Assembly: GCA_023055355.1 (NCBI GenBank)
Contig: JALJCS010000002.1
Coordinates: forward strand, 83,539,001 to 83,603,000
Length of the DNA stretch: 64,000 nt
DNA from: Agelaius tricolor
Lineage: Eukaryota > Chordata > Aves > Passeriformes > Icteridae
Direction: 5' to 3'
Shown here: positions 9,083 through 22,900 of the stretch, piece after piece
Layout: each line of letters opens with the position of its first letter
Numbering within the stretch: the stretch's first letter is position 1
Program-made: the position numbers and the translations under genes
The notes under the pieces: generated by a model
The model's database searches: none
What the model was told of the DNA's origin: nothing
The model's input: the letters and a program-made list of their open reading frames with translations, nothing else

Positions 9083-9498
9083 CAGTTTATTCTGCCTGAG
9101 GCAGAAATGACCGAATGTTCCTTCGTGTCCCTTCACATGCAGAACTGGGGCCATACGTGTGCAGGGTTAGACAAAGTCTGGTTCCAGGTGTCTGGATGCT
9201 GTCTGAGCACTCTGAGAAGTCGGTATTCACATGTAACAGGGTGATGCCCTGGTGATCAGGGTAGTAGATGCAATCTTGGAGGTGCAGATCACTCCTACAT
9301 TCCAGGGAAGTAGTGATCATCCCTCAGGAAAGTTCCATTCATACGTTAACAGACTTGATATTATCTTAACGTTGTTGTCGGGGAACTGATTGAATAAAAA
9401 TAAGACTCTGCTCCTGGCTGGGGTGTTCGAAAGACATAGCCTAGATTTTACAATATTTTATACATAAATAGCATGAATTATCTCTACCATATACTACA

Positions 9499-9876
9499 GT
9501 ATATATAACTTATATGTGATATAATAACTTTTTTTTTTTTTTAGCTGTGGATTATGAGCCTCACTATCACTGAGATCCCACAAGGGTCCATCAGGAGTTA
9601 TGGGGAGGAGTCAGGAGCATTCCCATCCTTTTGAAGTTGACAGTGAGAAAAGGCTGTAATTACAGGTCTGCAAAGGACAGGGAGTGGCTATCTGCATTAA
9701 TTGTTCATTTCACCCTTTCTTTCAACAATGAAAGTACAGGTGAATACTTTCAGCCAGTGACTATTGCCTTTTCTCACTTTTGCACTAAAGCAGACCAGTT
9801 CTACTGCTGATCCAGGAGCAGAAAAAAGTAGGCAGATAAGCCAGAGAAGATTCAAGTACACATCTAGAAGACATTT
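9499..9876. other. Intergenic flank of the provirus
   Basis: AT-rich start (including a T-run at about 9530-9542), then unremarkable sequence. No gene or repeat family is recognised. The first bases (GTATAT) are the candidate ERV target-site duplication. Confidence 0.6.
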
Positions 9877-10455
9877 GGAATGATAGGATCACAAAATCAT
9901 TTATGTTTCTGGAAAACACCTTGAGAGCAGCAAATGTCATCATTAACCCAACACTGCCAAGTCCACCACTAAACCATGTCCCCAGGTGCCACATCTACAT
10001 GTCTTTCAATCACCTCTTGGAAGAGGGACTTCACCACTTCCCCATGCAACCTGTCACAAAGATTGACAACCCTTTACATGATGAAATGTTTCTTAGTATC
10101 CAACCTAAACCTCTCCTGGCACAACATGCGGCTGTTTCTTCTTTTTCTCTGGAGGAAGAGGTTGACTCCCACCTGGCTACAGCCTCCTTTCAGGAAACCA
10201 ATAAGGACCCCTTGAGCCTCCTTTTCTCCAGGCTAAACACCCCCATCTCCCTCAGCTGCTCCTCATCTGACTTGTGCTCCAGACTCTTCACCAGCTGCAT
10301 TGCCCGTCTCTGGACCTGCTCCATCACCTCAGTGTCCATTTTGTAGGGGCCCTGAACTGAACCCGAGGTTCAATGTGCAACCTCACCAGTGCTGAGGACA
10401 GGGGGACAATCTCTGCCCTGCTCCTGCTGGCCATGTTCTTTCTATATAGCAAAAC
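9877..10455 (-). mobile_element. CR1 LINE 3' fragment
   Basis: The plus strand shows the antisense of a CR1 3' end. The octamer-like tail (AATGATAGGATCACAAAATC) comes first, then the antisense of the end of CR1 ORF2 (for example ATCCAACCTAAACCTC) and the block CTGGACCTGCTCCATCACC. It is 5'-truncated as usual for CR1 and carries many substitutions, so it is old. Confidence 0.9.
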
Positions 10456-11795
10456 AAACTAGGCCCTAAGGCCAAGAGATTTCTGAGAGCTTTTAGCTGG
10501 TTGTGCCCCAGACAGCAATCAACTGCATTTTCAGTCATCGAAATGTCCTTGAATGGTGGTGGCAGGCCCAGGTCAAGGGGGTCCTGCTTGAGTAAGCAGT
10601 TGGCACACTGGGGAGACCACGCTGCTCTGAACGCAGCCTGAGGACAGCCTGAGTCACAACTGCTTTAGGAGCAGGGGATGAAGTCTTTCAGCTAAAAACA
10701 GGTCTGGTCCTTCTGCTGACAGAATTCCATCAGTAAAACAGTAGATTTCTTTATGTGAATAGATTATTTAGAACTTTATACTCCCCCAGCTCCCAATGTA
10801 TGACAGATTGGATGAATCCTACTACTACAAGATGCTTATCCAGTATTATCTGCCTGACAGATAAATGCCTTGATTAAGGTGGTATTAAATCCAATTCTTT
10901 TTCCATAGGCAGCTGATCATTGGCTGTCCATGTCCTCTTTTCCTCAGGCCCTGGAGCCATCTCATTTATGGTTTCATTCTGCTATACTGCTCACAGGCCA
11001 GGCTAATTGCTTCTCCAGACAGCAGGCTCTGCTTCCACTACTTGCAGGGTTTTTGAAAAAGCAAAAGAAAGTTAACAGATGCCAAAATACTCAGTAATAT
11101 TAACATTTGAGCAAGTTCTTACTCATGTTAAAACTTATGAAAATTCATCTGATTTATAAACTCATCTTATGCATGCTTGTGGGGTGTCATGCTTGCAGGT
11201 AAATCTAATGCCTTGTTTATACCATAACAAAACAGCTAGGACACTTTTCTCATTGTATGACAATCTGACAATAATTTACATGTCTACTGAGAGACTGCTT
11301 TCCCTATATGGATAGGAGTTCCTAACATATCTAATGTGGCCTTAATGCATAAATATACTACAACAACAACATCAAAAGAATTTGCACCATAAGCTGGATA
11401 TCACTGCTTGAAATACAGCCCCCTGATTTAATCACATTTGCAACATAAGCAGTTCCTTGAAAGGGGCATATCTGTGCTTGAGACATCCTTGTTACAAAAA
11501 AAAACAATAGCAAGTGACCAGTTTTTTTCAAAGCTTGCTGAGATAAAATTCTTCAGATGTGCTAAGCAAAATTTTATTAATGGCTCATTTCTCTTCACAC
11601 AGTTACATGAAAACTGGTACTCTCTTAAAAAAATACAGTTCTCTTTCTACTTTTTATGCCCCACTGAAATAAAGGGTATATATACCTATAAATGAGGTAG
11701 CAAAGCATCCTTGAAACAGATTTCTTCCTCCACCTAATCTATTGCAGGGTTTTATGAGCTGATGCCAGAATGTTTATCAAACAACAGTTCTGTCT
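10456..11795. other. Intergenic, no feature recognised
   Basis: AT-rich non-coding sequence. The first 30-40 bases may be decayed CR1. No long open frame, RNA gene or other repeat was recognised. Confidence 0.5.
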
Positions 11796-12100
11796 TAGAA
11801 TGATAGAATGTTCAGGGTTGTAATGGAACTTAAAGGTCATCTAGACCCAAGCCCCTGCCATGGGCAGGGACAGCTCTCACCAGGCCCCTTGCTCAGAGCC
11901 CCATCCAGCCTGGTTTTGAACACTGACAGGGCTGGGGCATCCACAGCATCTCTGGGCAACCTGTTCCAGTGCCTCACCAGCCTCACAGTAAAAAAGTTCT
12001 TCCTAATATCTAACCTAAGCTTTCTCTCTTTCAGTTTGTACCCCTTACTCCTTGTCCTATCACTGTGGTTCCTAATGAAACAGAAAAGAGACTTCCAGGA
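11796..12100 (-). mobile_element. CR1 LINE 3' fragment
   Basis: Antisense CR1 3' end on the plus strand. It begins with the tail repeat (TAGAATGATAGAATG) and includes the antisense of the ORF2 C-terminus. Translated on the minus strand it gives LDIRKNFFT and HWNRLPR, the typical end of CR1 reverse transcriptase. The frame is open over about 100 codons, so it is less decayed than the copy at 9877-10455. Confidence 0.92.
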
Positions 12101-12883
12101 GAGGGTAAGCTTTGACTGACATGGGCTCTGATCAGGTGCAGTTGGGTAGGCTGGAAGCATCTCGTTCCAATCTGAGCTCTAAATATGTGTTTCGGATTTG
12201 AGTGGAGAACAAGGAACTTTGGTGAGCCAAGCAGATGTAGCAATGTTGCTCTAAAATCCTCTGATAAAAAGCAATCACTGAAATTACTGATGCCTTCTGA
12301 AATAAATTCAGAGAGTGGGGCACTGATTTAATTCTGGCACCTGAAAAGGCATCTTGTGGAAATGCACTGAAATCATTCTTGTGACTTGTCATCAACTTAT
12401 ATAGTCAGCACAAGGAAATACAGGAATATTAGATTTTAAGCATTCCCTTGCTCTTTCATAGCTTAAGCATAAACATCATTCTTCTTAGTTTCCCTAGAGA
12501 TTCAAATAATTAAGAAGACAAGGAGGATGGTGAAACAATAGATGAATTGCCTATCCCTGTCCTCTCACTGTTTGTGCTGGCTGGATGCATGCAGCAGTGG
12601 GCATGACACCAGCTAAGGACAGGTTACTCACATTTTTTCCGCTTGCCAAAGAGTTCTGGGAGCAGCTGTGTCTTAGCCACAACATCATTGCTACAAGACT
12701 ACTGCTGAATAAGCATTAAAACAGTCTTATCCTCTCTCTGAAAGGAGTAAAGTGGATGGTCTCTGAGATCCTTGAGCTTTACAGGTGGCTGAGAAGCAAT
12801 CTAGGAAAGCAGGGCTGGCCCAGAGGTTTGTGGTACCTCTTGGCTCCTTCACAGACATCTACATATCTACATCTACATCTACA
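12101..12883. other. Intergenic, no gene; short ACATCT repeat at its end
   Basis: No coding or RNA feature is seen. A short imperfect (ACATCT)n run lies at about 12856-12883, directly before a CR1 tail. Confidence 0.5.
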
Positions 12884-12942
12884 CAATGGTTGGACTTGAT
12901 GTCTTAAAGGTCTATTTCAACCTAAACCACTCTGTGATTCTG
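12884..12942 (+). mobile_element. Short CR1 3' tail
   Basis: About 60 bp match the last part of CR1 (GGTTGGACTTGATGTC, TTTCAACCTAAACC, TGTGATTCTG). Strongly 5'-truncated copy in plus orientation. Confidence 0.8.
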
Positions 12943-13229
12943 TACACATGTACATGTGTATTTGTAAACAAAAACTTATGTGTGTGTATATTTCCTGTCT
13001 ATATAAGTTAAAGAGAGTAATCAATGCAGGCAGGGAGGGAAAAGAAAAAAAGGAAAGAAAGGCAAGATTGTCATCAAGACATTTGAAAATATGAACAGGA
13101 GTTTCATGATAACTTCATGATAGTTGGTATCTGATGAAAACTGTTTAAGAATTACTTTGCTGGAAAGCCATTAAGGGAAGCCAGCCAGATATTAGGTAAC
13201 TTAAGACTGCTCGGGAAATCAAAACAAAG
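12943..13229. other. Intergenic, no gene
   Basis: Contains a short TGTATATTTGTA/TGTGTG stretch and an A/G-rich tract around 13030-13070. Nothing else is recognised. Confidence 0.4.
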
Positions 13230-13930
13230 TTACAGGGCCATTAGCTCAGTGTTATGCTTTTGGCGGGAGAATGGACTGTGGAGAAGGGGCCTCCAAGTCT
13301 CCCAAATGTATTTTTTTCCTCTCTCATCAGTTCCACTCGGGACATATGTTGTTGTTTGGAGAGAACGCTGTCACACACTGTCTGCCAGGGGAGGGAGTGG
13401 AGGCAATTCCCCTGCCATGCCATCTTTGCCACCCACTGTGAGTCCTGTGGGGCCTCCTCTGCAGAGGACAGGCACGGCTGTGCCAGCCCTGTGCTGATGC
13501 AGGTGGGACAGGACCTCTTCTGTCTCCACTCCTTTGTTTGCCACCAGAGGGCACAGAAGCTCAGGGCTTGGGCTCGCCTCATCCTGCTCAGGAAACCCCC
13601 AAAGGAGCCATTCAGGCACAGCCTGCCTTTTCTCTCCAGGCTTTGGTTGTCCCAGCTTCTCCTTCCATCTTTGGCTTCCCCCTGAGTCGTGCCTGCTCTG
13701 CTGTGCCCACGTAACTGCTGCACACGAGAAGCCAATAAACCACGGCAGGGAACAGGCTGGCTCTTGGGAGCAGGACCTTGGCCACTCTGGCTCTCGCCGG
13801 GAGCACTTTGCCAGCTGAACTGAAATTCCAGCTGTGCTGGCTTTCGGCATGCTGAGTCTGTAAACATCCCCACATTCTTTTGAGGTTGAAAGTCGGCTAG
13901 AGATACAGCAGGGAGTTTGTCTTCAAACCA
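13230..13930. other. GC-rich block with long open frames, possible solo LTR
   Basis: About 700 bp clearly richer in G+C than the flanks, with open frames on both strands (231 codons on the minus strand at 13241-13936, 143 and 94 codons on the plus strand). None resembles a known protein, and overlapping opens on both strands suggest composition rather than coding. AATAAA at 13735-13740 on the plus strand, in a GC-rich setting, would suit the R region of an LTR. I could not find clear TG/CA ends or a target-site duplication. It could be an old solo LTR, a CpG island, or part of an unrecognised gene. Confidence 0.35.
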
Positions 13931-16900
13931 GCTCATGGATTACCTCTGCTGCTCCAGGGCTTTGCTACCTGGTGTTTGTGCAGTGCCTGCCTACTTGCAA
14001 TTCCAGTGCCTCGCACAGTCTAAGTGTCCCACTGATTGTGAAAGATGGAAAAGATCTGAACAAAGGAACTTGGACATTATTACAAACAGTCATCATTAAA
14101 AGTGTCTTTTCTTGTTTCAGGGTGGTTACTCAGAATAACTGTACTTGTTAGTGCTAAGGTAGTGCTGCCAGGCTTCACTGGTATTCTTAGAGCATTCTGT
14201 TGAATTATACTGAATGAAGAGAAACCTTTCCCAGCCCAAATCTGAGCACTCAGGAATTTTGCAGAAGCTGCAGGTCTAGCTCTATTATGTGGAGGAAACC
14301 TATTTAAATGGAGCAGTTTAATGCTGCTGAGACTTCCAGAAGCAGCAAAATATTGATACACAAAGCTGTGGCTTGGTTTGAGTGACTCTAGTTCCTGCTT
14401 TTCCCATTGAAACATTAAAGGCCTGTCCTCATGGGCAGTTTATAATTCTACAAACTGTTGTTTTGCTATAAAAATATAACTGGTGAACTGTTGGAGACTT
14501 ATAATACAGTATAGTACAGTAATACTTATGGTGTCACATCTCCATTCCCATGTATTTTGGAGGTCCCCTTCCTGCCTTTCTCTCACTTTATACCCTGCCC
14601 CAGCCAGTTGCTTTAATTAACAACATGTTACTCCCTCCTGAAATACTGATGCCCTTCTTTGAGCTCCAAAGCTCCCCCAATTCACCCTCCTCATTGCTCC
14701 TGAGGTGCCAGCATACATGTATACATGGAGCATCAGGGGGATATCCTGGCATGGGCTCCAGGGTGGGGCAGTGTAGATGAGAAAGGACTGGCTGTAGGAC
14801 TTGTATTGACTGAGTAAAAGAACAGGATGTTCCTGGTATTTCGTCACGGACATTCTGATTTAACTATTCAAAGTGAAACACAGGGACTTTCATCTGTTTT
14901 CTGCTATACATCTTTTGGCATGGCACAGGGAGGATGGCAACATACATGGTGCAGAGGAGAGGATCACCTGCCTTTGGGCCTGAAACTGGTGGAAATCCAC
15001 ACCATATGGAAGCAGGGGCTTGCTCTGAAGAAACAGCCAACTGTGCTTCTGGACACAGGCAAAGCATGCCAGCATAAGGCAATCACAATTGCAGAAGGTC
15101 ATTTAGGTACAAATCTTGCACAGCAACCCTGCTGTTTCTGACCCAAAGACACACAAATGCTTTTGGAGACTGAAGTTTTCATGATCATTTGTGGCATGTA
15201 TCTTGTCAGCTGCCAGGGTCTCTCATTTACTCTGCATAAAACCTTTTGGTCAATCACTCAGCAGGGGTATCAATCCCAAGAGGCTCATTTTGAGAATAAA
15301 TCTGAGGAATCACTGGGAAAGACAATAGGCCAAAAGGTGGTAAAGAGTCCTCTAGAGTCACTCTACCAGTGTGTTAAACTGGGATTATTTTTACCTAATT
15401 AAGTTGTTGTGACAGTAATCTAGCTCAGGCAAGGAGCCAGATGAGGTACCCAGTGACCCTGGCTGGACAGTTTGTGTTCTGCTGGTTAGTGACCACCAGA
15501 CACTCCAGGAAGCCTTACCTGGTTGTTACCTGTCCTGCTTAAATTACACCCCGAGGTGGCAGGGTACAAGAAGGCACTGAATAAATTTCACATACCAGAG
15601 ACTGAAATTTCTGTTCTGAATGAAGGGCCCTGTGGTGAGCACAATTTTGTAGCCATTCATCCTCCTGGGGAACAGGCACATGGATTTTATGCTGGGGACT
15701 GTGGGAGGATGTTCACAGGGGAGCAGGAGGCTGTATGGAGGTACCCTGCTATGGTGTGATCAGGACATTTGTACAGTGCAGTGCTCTCAGGCACCTCAGG
15801 ACTCGGTGTGTAAGACTCTTCCAAAATAGCTAACACAACTGGAGGGTCCCGTTTTGAAACACAGCAACTGCAATGATTTATAGCTTTGGGAAAACTAAGT
15901 GAAATCATTTGAATTGGTTGAGAACTTTGTCTTTATTCTTTATGGTTTTCTTTTTTTTCCTAGCTTTTTGGAAACCACTTTGTTGAAATCAAAATGTTTT
16001 GTGACATGGGTGGGTCTTGGCAAACAGACAGGACCCATGCAGGGTTCTGAGGAAACCCTTCCTACCAGGAAGTCAGCTGCCATCAGAAAATTATTTGGTT
16101 TCTTGACAACTCACTTGTCTCATGGTCAGGGTGCATGACTGGAGTGCAACTTTATGCACAGACTGGGCTTCCTCAAAATACAGGCTTGGGCTAGTGCTAT
16201 GATATGGGATTTCAGCCTTCAGCTTGGGGACATTGTGGCTTTCAGGCTTCCTGCCCTGGGTTAGAAACTTGCAAGCTCAGGGAACTTCTTTTCCCATAGT
16301 ACAGAAATCTCAGTGATGGTTGCACAGTTTCTCTTTAAAATATATGAACACAATGACTGTCATTGTAAAAAACCATGTGGACCAAGCTGCTGCCGACAAA
16401 TCATCAGCACTTCATACAGAAAATGTCTTTGCTGTCTATTGGTAAAATAAACAAATTAAATAAGGATATAGAAACTGAAGTGTCTTCTGCTAAAGCCGGT
16501 TCTATGGTTACTGTAGAGCTCTGAAGTGGAAGTGTCATTGCAAGAATGATCTGTTCAGTTAGCCACAACAATGAGATCACTATGTCTTGGGCAGAGATAG
16601 CCTCATGAAAAAGTTTTCTAAGGCTTGTAGGTGGAATAAAGAGCCCATTTACAACCCTCCATGGGAAGAAGAACAAGGTTAAACAGCACAGGATATTAAA
16701 TTTCTTCTGGGACAAGAGACTACTCTTTAGGGCTTAGATGGGACTGAAATGGTACATTACAATCACAGTTTTTTTTTGAGGGTTAGCATCAACCCTCAGC
16801 TCTTCTCAGAGGATGCATTAAAAAGGCTTTGTCTGACAGCAGAATCACTCTATGATTTTATCAAGGTCTGGCATCCCTGCACTGGCAAGCCAAAGTGGCA

Positions 16901-19900
16901 AGGGCAGTAAAAATGACACCATACAAGCTTTAGAAGAAGCATTTAGGTAAAGTGTATTGCCAGTGTTTCTAAAACATGTGAAACCTCTTACAAGCAGATG
17001 ATAACATTCAGGTCCTGCATTTTCCTGGCCATTGTCCTCACTGGCAGGCAGATTACAGCAATTCAAACTCCTTTGTTTTGCTGAGCAGAACTGCTTCTTT
17101 TGAGAGCTTCATCCAATCTCGGGCACTCATAAAAAAAAAAAGAATGAATTTGGACTGTAGCTAATTGAGGTTATCTTGGGGAAAATATACAGACACAAAG
17201 AGATAAATCCATGCAAGGGATGCTCACATCTCTTTATCATGCCTTCTCTGTTATTGTAAAAGAATGAGTGCCTTCAGCTATGCTAAAACATTTGTTGCCT
17301 AATTCTTGCTGAAATTGCTTTATTTTCCTTTGGGGTTGAAGTGGCCTCTGATGAGACTCTACACAAAAACCTCAAAATTATTCTACTAAGTAGATGATCA
17401 ACCGTATTTGCTACCAATTTTTCCTTGCTCCAGTTCTTCATGCAACATTCTGCCATTTGGTGACAATCTTTTTCCAGCTGACCTGTCTACAGCACAGCAT
17501 ATTTAGTTTGATGATAGTATTTATGACATAATATAAAAGTTGTGTGTAGGAGCCAGGAATGGGGAAACACTTGGAATGAAGTCAAATACAGTCAAACTAA
17601 ACATCTGAATGTCCAGCTCAGTGTTGCAGTTCTCATTCAAGTGTATTCTTTGGATGAGAATTGGGGCTGAGTAAACTGTAAAACAAGAAGCCTTAATCAG
17701 ATTTTTGTAGATTGGAATTGATCTCTAACAGGTATTCTGTGTAAATGGAAAACCTTCACTATTGTAGGTGTAGCCTTTTGAAGTCTGACATTTGCAGACA
17801 AATTCGCTTTGATGTTACCTTAGTATGCAAAACTAAGTTTGTAGTTTTCCTTTCTCTATTTTTTTTGGAATGGTGCAATGATCCAAAATTACATTATTAG
17901 GTACAGCTAGATTGACCAACCAGAGGCACTTTTTCCAGAGGTAACTGACTGATTCACAAGCAATTGCATTGGCAGGAGTGCTTAAAATCAGAGAAATCAG
18001 AGAAATGGAAAAATTCCTTAAATCAGAATATTCCAACCTGTAAAGAGGTACCTGGCATTAATTCACAGACTTGAACCAAGTGTTTTATTGGCAATGCAAG
18101 AACTTGTTCCATGATCAGTGAAACTAATGGAGCTTCACATACACTGAATTTGTGTCTTATGACTATAGTTTGTACCTCTTTTATAATGCCTAAAGGTCTG
18201 GAGTATTCATAAAAATTCATCATGTAAATTCTCTGATATCAAACAGGAGGCTCCCACTGCAGTATTGCTAAGTCTCTCTCCCCTATGCAGATATCAGGGA
18301 TTTTTAGTCCACAAGAGCTCAGAAAACTTTAATCCTCTATCCTGTTGAAGATAAGATTGAATTGGTTTACAAGTGAAACATATATTTGGAAGATCACACA
18401 GATAATCATCACTCTCCCCAAGCCATAAACACACTGCATAATTATCCAGATTGTGTTCCTTTATGACATCCTGCAACAAATAGCTCCAACTACAGACCAC
18501 TAATGTGACTCCCAAACTGATCAAGGCAGTAGAAACTATGATAAGGATTTGCCAATTACAATCTGGAAACTGAGGTAAAGATACCCCTGAAAAAAAATCC
18601 ATCTTTAAATTTAAATTCCTAAAAGCAATTATAGTATAATAAAAATGTTAAATGAAGGATAGCTGTCTGAGACAGCAATACACTGAAGGATGTGTATTCC
18701 TTCAACCAGGATTTGTGTGCAGAGGACACTGCATGCACATATATTCCATTTCATAATTTAATAAGCTGGTCATAACACCAACCTGCCACTGCTTTCTAAT
18801 CAGTATAAGTATATAGTATTAATCATATTATATTAACCTTTTACACATCATCCAGAGTGTTGCTATTAAAAAACAGTTTACATACTTTAGTAGAAAGTGA
18901 GCAACACTGATGATTAAATGAATGGGGTTAAACAACAATTTGTATACTACAGGTGGTTGATGACAGTATAAATTTCCCCACTAGCATTTGTTGATAAGAA
19001 AAATCATAATAAATTTGAAAAATAAGAATGTATTTTGGAAAGGTCTGCCACATCAAAGTTCTCCATTTTATAATAAGAAAGAAGCATCTAAATGTCTAAC
19101 TCATGCATAATTAAGAAATATTCAGGTCTGAATGTCACCATCTTTACAGCAGTTCTTTTAGCCAGTTTTATATGGTAGTTGAGTTTGAGATTGTTTAAAT
19201 TAAATGCCATGCTTTATTAATTAAGTGCAACAATATTTATCTTAATTATGTGTGAAATAGGTTGGGAAGCTGAGACATAATTGAGTAGAACACACACGGA
19301 CTTGAGCCAGAGCAGAAAGGAAATGTTAGTTTAATGAAGAAATTTGCATAATAACACTTCATCATCTGCTGACATGTAGTTGTCTGGAGTGCTGCTGTGT
19401 CTGCTGGGCACAGACAGAGATCCCATCTTGGCTTCTGCTGGTGACCCTCTCACTCAGGAGACAGCTGGACAGAGCCTATGAAGGATGAGCTTATGCCCTC
19501 ATGTGTCCAGATTTGAATGAGAAATGCACTTGAGAATATGATATCTGGAACAGAGGCATTTTTTGGGAAAAATTCTCATGTATGAGCCCTGAGAAGACAG
19601 GAAGATGTTCTTTTATGATGATATATGAGTACTGAGGGCCTACCTGGTCACTGTAGTAGGTTCACAATAAATTTCTTGTCACAGTCTCATAGAAACTATT
19701 AAAGGGACAAAAGATATATGGGCGAGAAAACTGAATAGCTGACACCAGGCTGCTTCTTTGCAAAGTGTCTGGGAACTTTAAAAGACATTGGCAAGACAGG
19801 AAAAAGCCTACGCCTAACAGAGATCAAAAGAAGTGCAGCAGCTTAAAAAGGGAACTCCTACAAGAGCAGCTGTAAAGTTGTTTGTGGGAATAATGCTTCT

Positions 19901-22900
19901 TTTGGTCATATAACTGGGTGTCTGAGAGGGCTGGGACAGCCACAAAGGGATGTAGAATGCATTCTGGGGTTTTAACATGCTTTTTGCCTCTACATAATTT
20001 AATCCTGTGGTTACGTTAAACAATATTTTGGTCTGCTTAGTCCCTGGTTTTCATACAGATTTTCAGAAAGGAGATACAGCTGGTGTCTGAGTTTGGTCAG
20101 AGCTACTGTATTCACAAACCCTGACCTAAAACCAAGAACTGTGCTAGATTTCACCTCTACCAGTACTGTACTTACAGAAGAGGGGTAAAAGAAGGACTTT
20201 TGGGGCACCATGGATATACTGGCACCTTAGTGGCTAATATCACTGATAATGGATTGTTTTCTCACTTTCTGCATTATCAGTTAAAATTTCAGTGCTGGTG
20301 AGCTTTTCATTATATAGAAAATAATTGACATGCACTTGAAATGTAGAAGATGAATGTAGAAGATGTTATTTTTAAAAGGATGGACCCTTTTTATATCTCT
20401 GAATTAATTGATTACCTCTCCTTGTACTCTTTGTTTTATTTTTTCCTGCCATAACAAAACAAACCACAGCAATAACAACTCTCCAAACAAGGTCTGGGAG
20501 ATCACTCAAGGTCTCTTATAGTTACTCAACCCAGTTGACTCTGGGTGCTAACTTTCATCAGATATTTCATGTATTTAGTTTCTCTAGGCCATGGTAAACC
20601 TGGGCAAATAACCAGCTGTTTCCACCACCCCAGCAAGGGATGGTAACTACAGGCGAAACCTCCTTAGAAATTTAGGCAAATGTCTGACTTCAGAGAAGAG
20701 TATGAGGCTGAGTGCTGCTCCCATGGCACTATGCAAACTGCCTCTGCATTTCTTGAATTTCACCTGCCTTGTTCAAAGAGATTTCCCCTCAGCTTGTTGG
20801 CTTCTATAGACCATCTTTCCCCATGAGAGGAAGTCAAGGTCCCTGTCTCATGGTTGAGAGTCACAGTGCATGACCTGCCTCTAGGCCCATCCCACCTAAT
20901 TTTACTCCTTTGACAGTGGCATTTACAATAAGAAACTAATGACTGTACAGTTCAGAGGGGCTACATGGGTCATCTACATGTAAGGACTTTGTCATCTCTG
21001 AAGGTGTCTTCTGGCCTCTTTCTATCAACTGCAGAGAGAATTTGCAGCAAATGAAATCTACATGGTTACGTTACATTCCCTAAGTTAGATAGAATAAATC
21101 CTCAAAGGGGTGCCTAAATTTGAAGTGTTGCTATGCTCAGTATTGCAATTCCTAAATTTTTTTTTTCCTTCAGGAACTTGTTATTTCAATGCTGAATTTC
21201 TGAGTTTCTGTAGAACCTGGGCTAATATCTAAGTGCAACTTCCTATGCCTAAACATCTAGTGCCATGTGAGATGCTGTGGTGTGTCCAGTATAAAGATGA
21301 CAGACCCAGTGCAAGATGTGTCTTTCTGGAGCAGCCAGAGGCAGAAGGCCATGACAAGTACCCTGTGGCACTTTTCTTTTTGCAACTGAATTAATCCCCT
21401 GTTAATATAAAGTGAATATAAATATGTAAGAAAGTGCGGGAGTTAGTTACCTTAAATCTTTGAGTCCAGCTCTTGAACTTCTGATATCATAGCTCACCTG
21501 TTATCCTTAACACTGGATAACAAACACAGTAGGCACATCTCACTGAGGGCTCCCAGCCCCTGCTGGTGCACAGTGGTCTGTGTTAGCCCAGCTCCACAGA
21601 CTAAATGGTATGTTTGAACAGATGCAGGTCCTGGAAAGCTGCTGTCTATTAAAAATATGTATTAACAGTTTCCTTGAACTCCCTCTGTGATACCATAGGT
21701 CATCAAAATATTTCTTTAGAACAAAAAATACTCATCCTTTTTGCAAAGAACATATTGACAGAAACACAACTCCATCAAACTATCCTGCTTCTCTCGCTAT
21801 GAGCACCATCACATGTAAACCAGATGTTGTGAATCCAGATAATCTACCAAGTCTGAAAAAGTCATACACTATAAAACAACTGTTCTGTATTTGTAGCTAG
21901 AGATAGTGAGATGGATAGAAAGATCAGCTGAGTAGCAGTAAAGAGGAAGCCAAAGTGAATTACCAAGTATTCAGCATTCCCTCTTCTCAGTAGCCGTAGT
22001 TGAGTAACCTTTTGTCCAGGGTAAACTTTCTAAAACTCTTTTATAAATGGACTGGGCAGGACAAGCAGTATAGACTAGATCAAAGCCTTAACTGATGAAG
22101 ACAAGGTAAATCAAACACAGGTGAATCAGATCAATGAAACATATCCAGACAAAATAAACAAAGACAGTATTCAGGACTTCAAATTATTTACTGCAGTCTT
22201 CACACTGCTTTACTGCATCAGCACACCCTCATTGTGTGGATGCAAGTTGTAACAGTTCCCCAGGTAAATAAACCAACTTTTTGTAAACAAAATTTTTAAT
22301 TAACTGGTCTCATCCACATCATGGATGCAAAAGCATGTGAGCAGCCACGCTCAGGGCCAGCTTGAGCTTGAGTTCAGGGGGACTTGGTGCAACTTCTGCA
22401 CCATAAAGACAGGGCTGTGCAGAGAGTGGGCAGCAGCTGGCCCTGGCTGTAGGATAGGTGCAGTTTGACTCCCAGAGGGTAGAAATTGCCAGAAGCACAA
22501 CTGTGGGGCCATGCAATGTATGTCCAGCCAGAGGAGGGTGCAGGGACAGAGATCCCTTGTATGGGGAGCTATTTCCAGCTTCCCATTAGTCTGGATAACA
22601 GAGAGCTGACAGTATTGGCAAAGACACTTTAATGCTGATACAGTTTGAGCCTGTGCTAGGGTTTTTGCTGGTATATGTATGACACAGAAGAAATTGCAAA
22701 TTTAACTAAATCTCTATGTTGGTCAAAGTATATGCTTGCTCAAATAAAGAGAGAAACTTATGAAATAATGTTTAAATCAATTAAAATTAATGTACAGGTG
22801 GAAGTGGCCAATTTCTTCTGTAGCTAATTTAATGCTTGCACTATGAGCTCAAGATTGGCAGATATGGAAGTTTACAAAAAAAAGGAATTTTTTTTCTATT

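Larger units (their letters stand above)
1..9498 (-). mobile_element. Gammaretrovirus-like endogenous retrovirus, near-complete, defective
   Basis: A provirus lies on the minus strand with the order 5' LTR, primer binding site, gag, protease, reverse transcriptase/RNase H, integrase, env, polypurine tract, 3' LTR. Only the last part of the 3' LTR is outside the window. Class is judged from several features: one CCHC zinc knuckle in Gag, an amber stop between gag and protease in the same frame, YVDD in RT, a GPF-type integrase C-terminus, and an Env TM with a CX7CC motif. Many frameshifts and nonsense codons break gag, pol and env, so it cannot encode a working virus. The two LTRs are identical in length over the shared 195 bp and differ at 8 sites, mostly transitions. 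The element starts TGTA and its 5' LTR ends TACA. Bases just outside (GTATAT from 9499) are the candidate target-site duplication, but the other copy is outside the window. Confidence 0.96.
8821..9498 (-). repeat. 5' LTR of the ERV (678 bp)
   Basis: The outer end is fixed by the match of 9304-9498 to the 3' LTR and by the TGTA start. The inner end is taken at TACA (8821-8824), just before the primer binding site. It contains a TATA-type box (TATAAG at 9077-9082) and a polyadenylation signal (AATAAA at 8914-8919). U3 is thus about 450 bp, R roughly 150 bp and U5 roughly 75 bp. Exact R borders are inferred. Confidence 0.88.

Noticed and set aside
17833..18602. Cluster of three minus-strand frames, one with a hydrophobic segment, considered as a broken gene
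   Set aside because: The frames differ, no protein family is recognisable, and each length is expected by chance.
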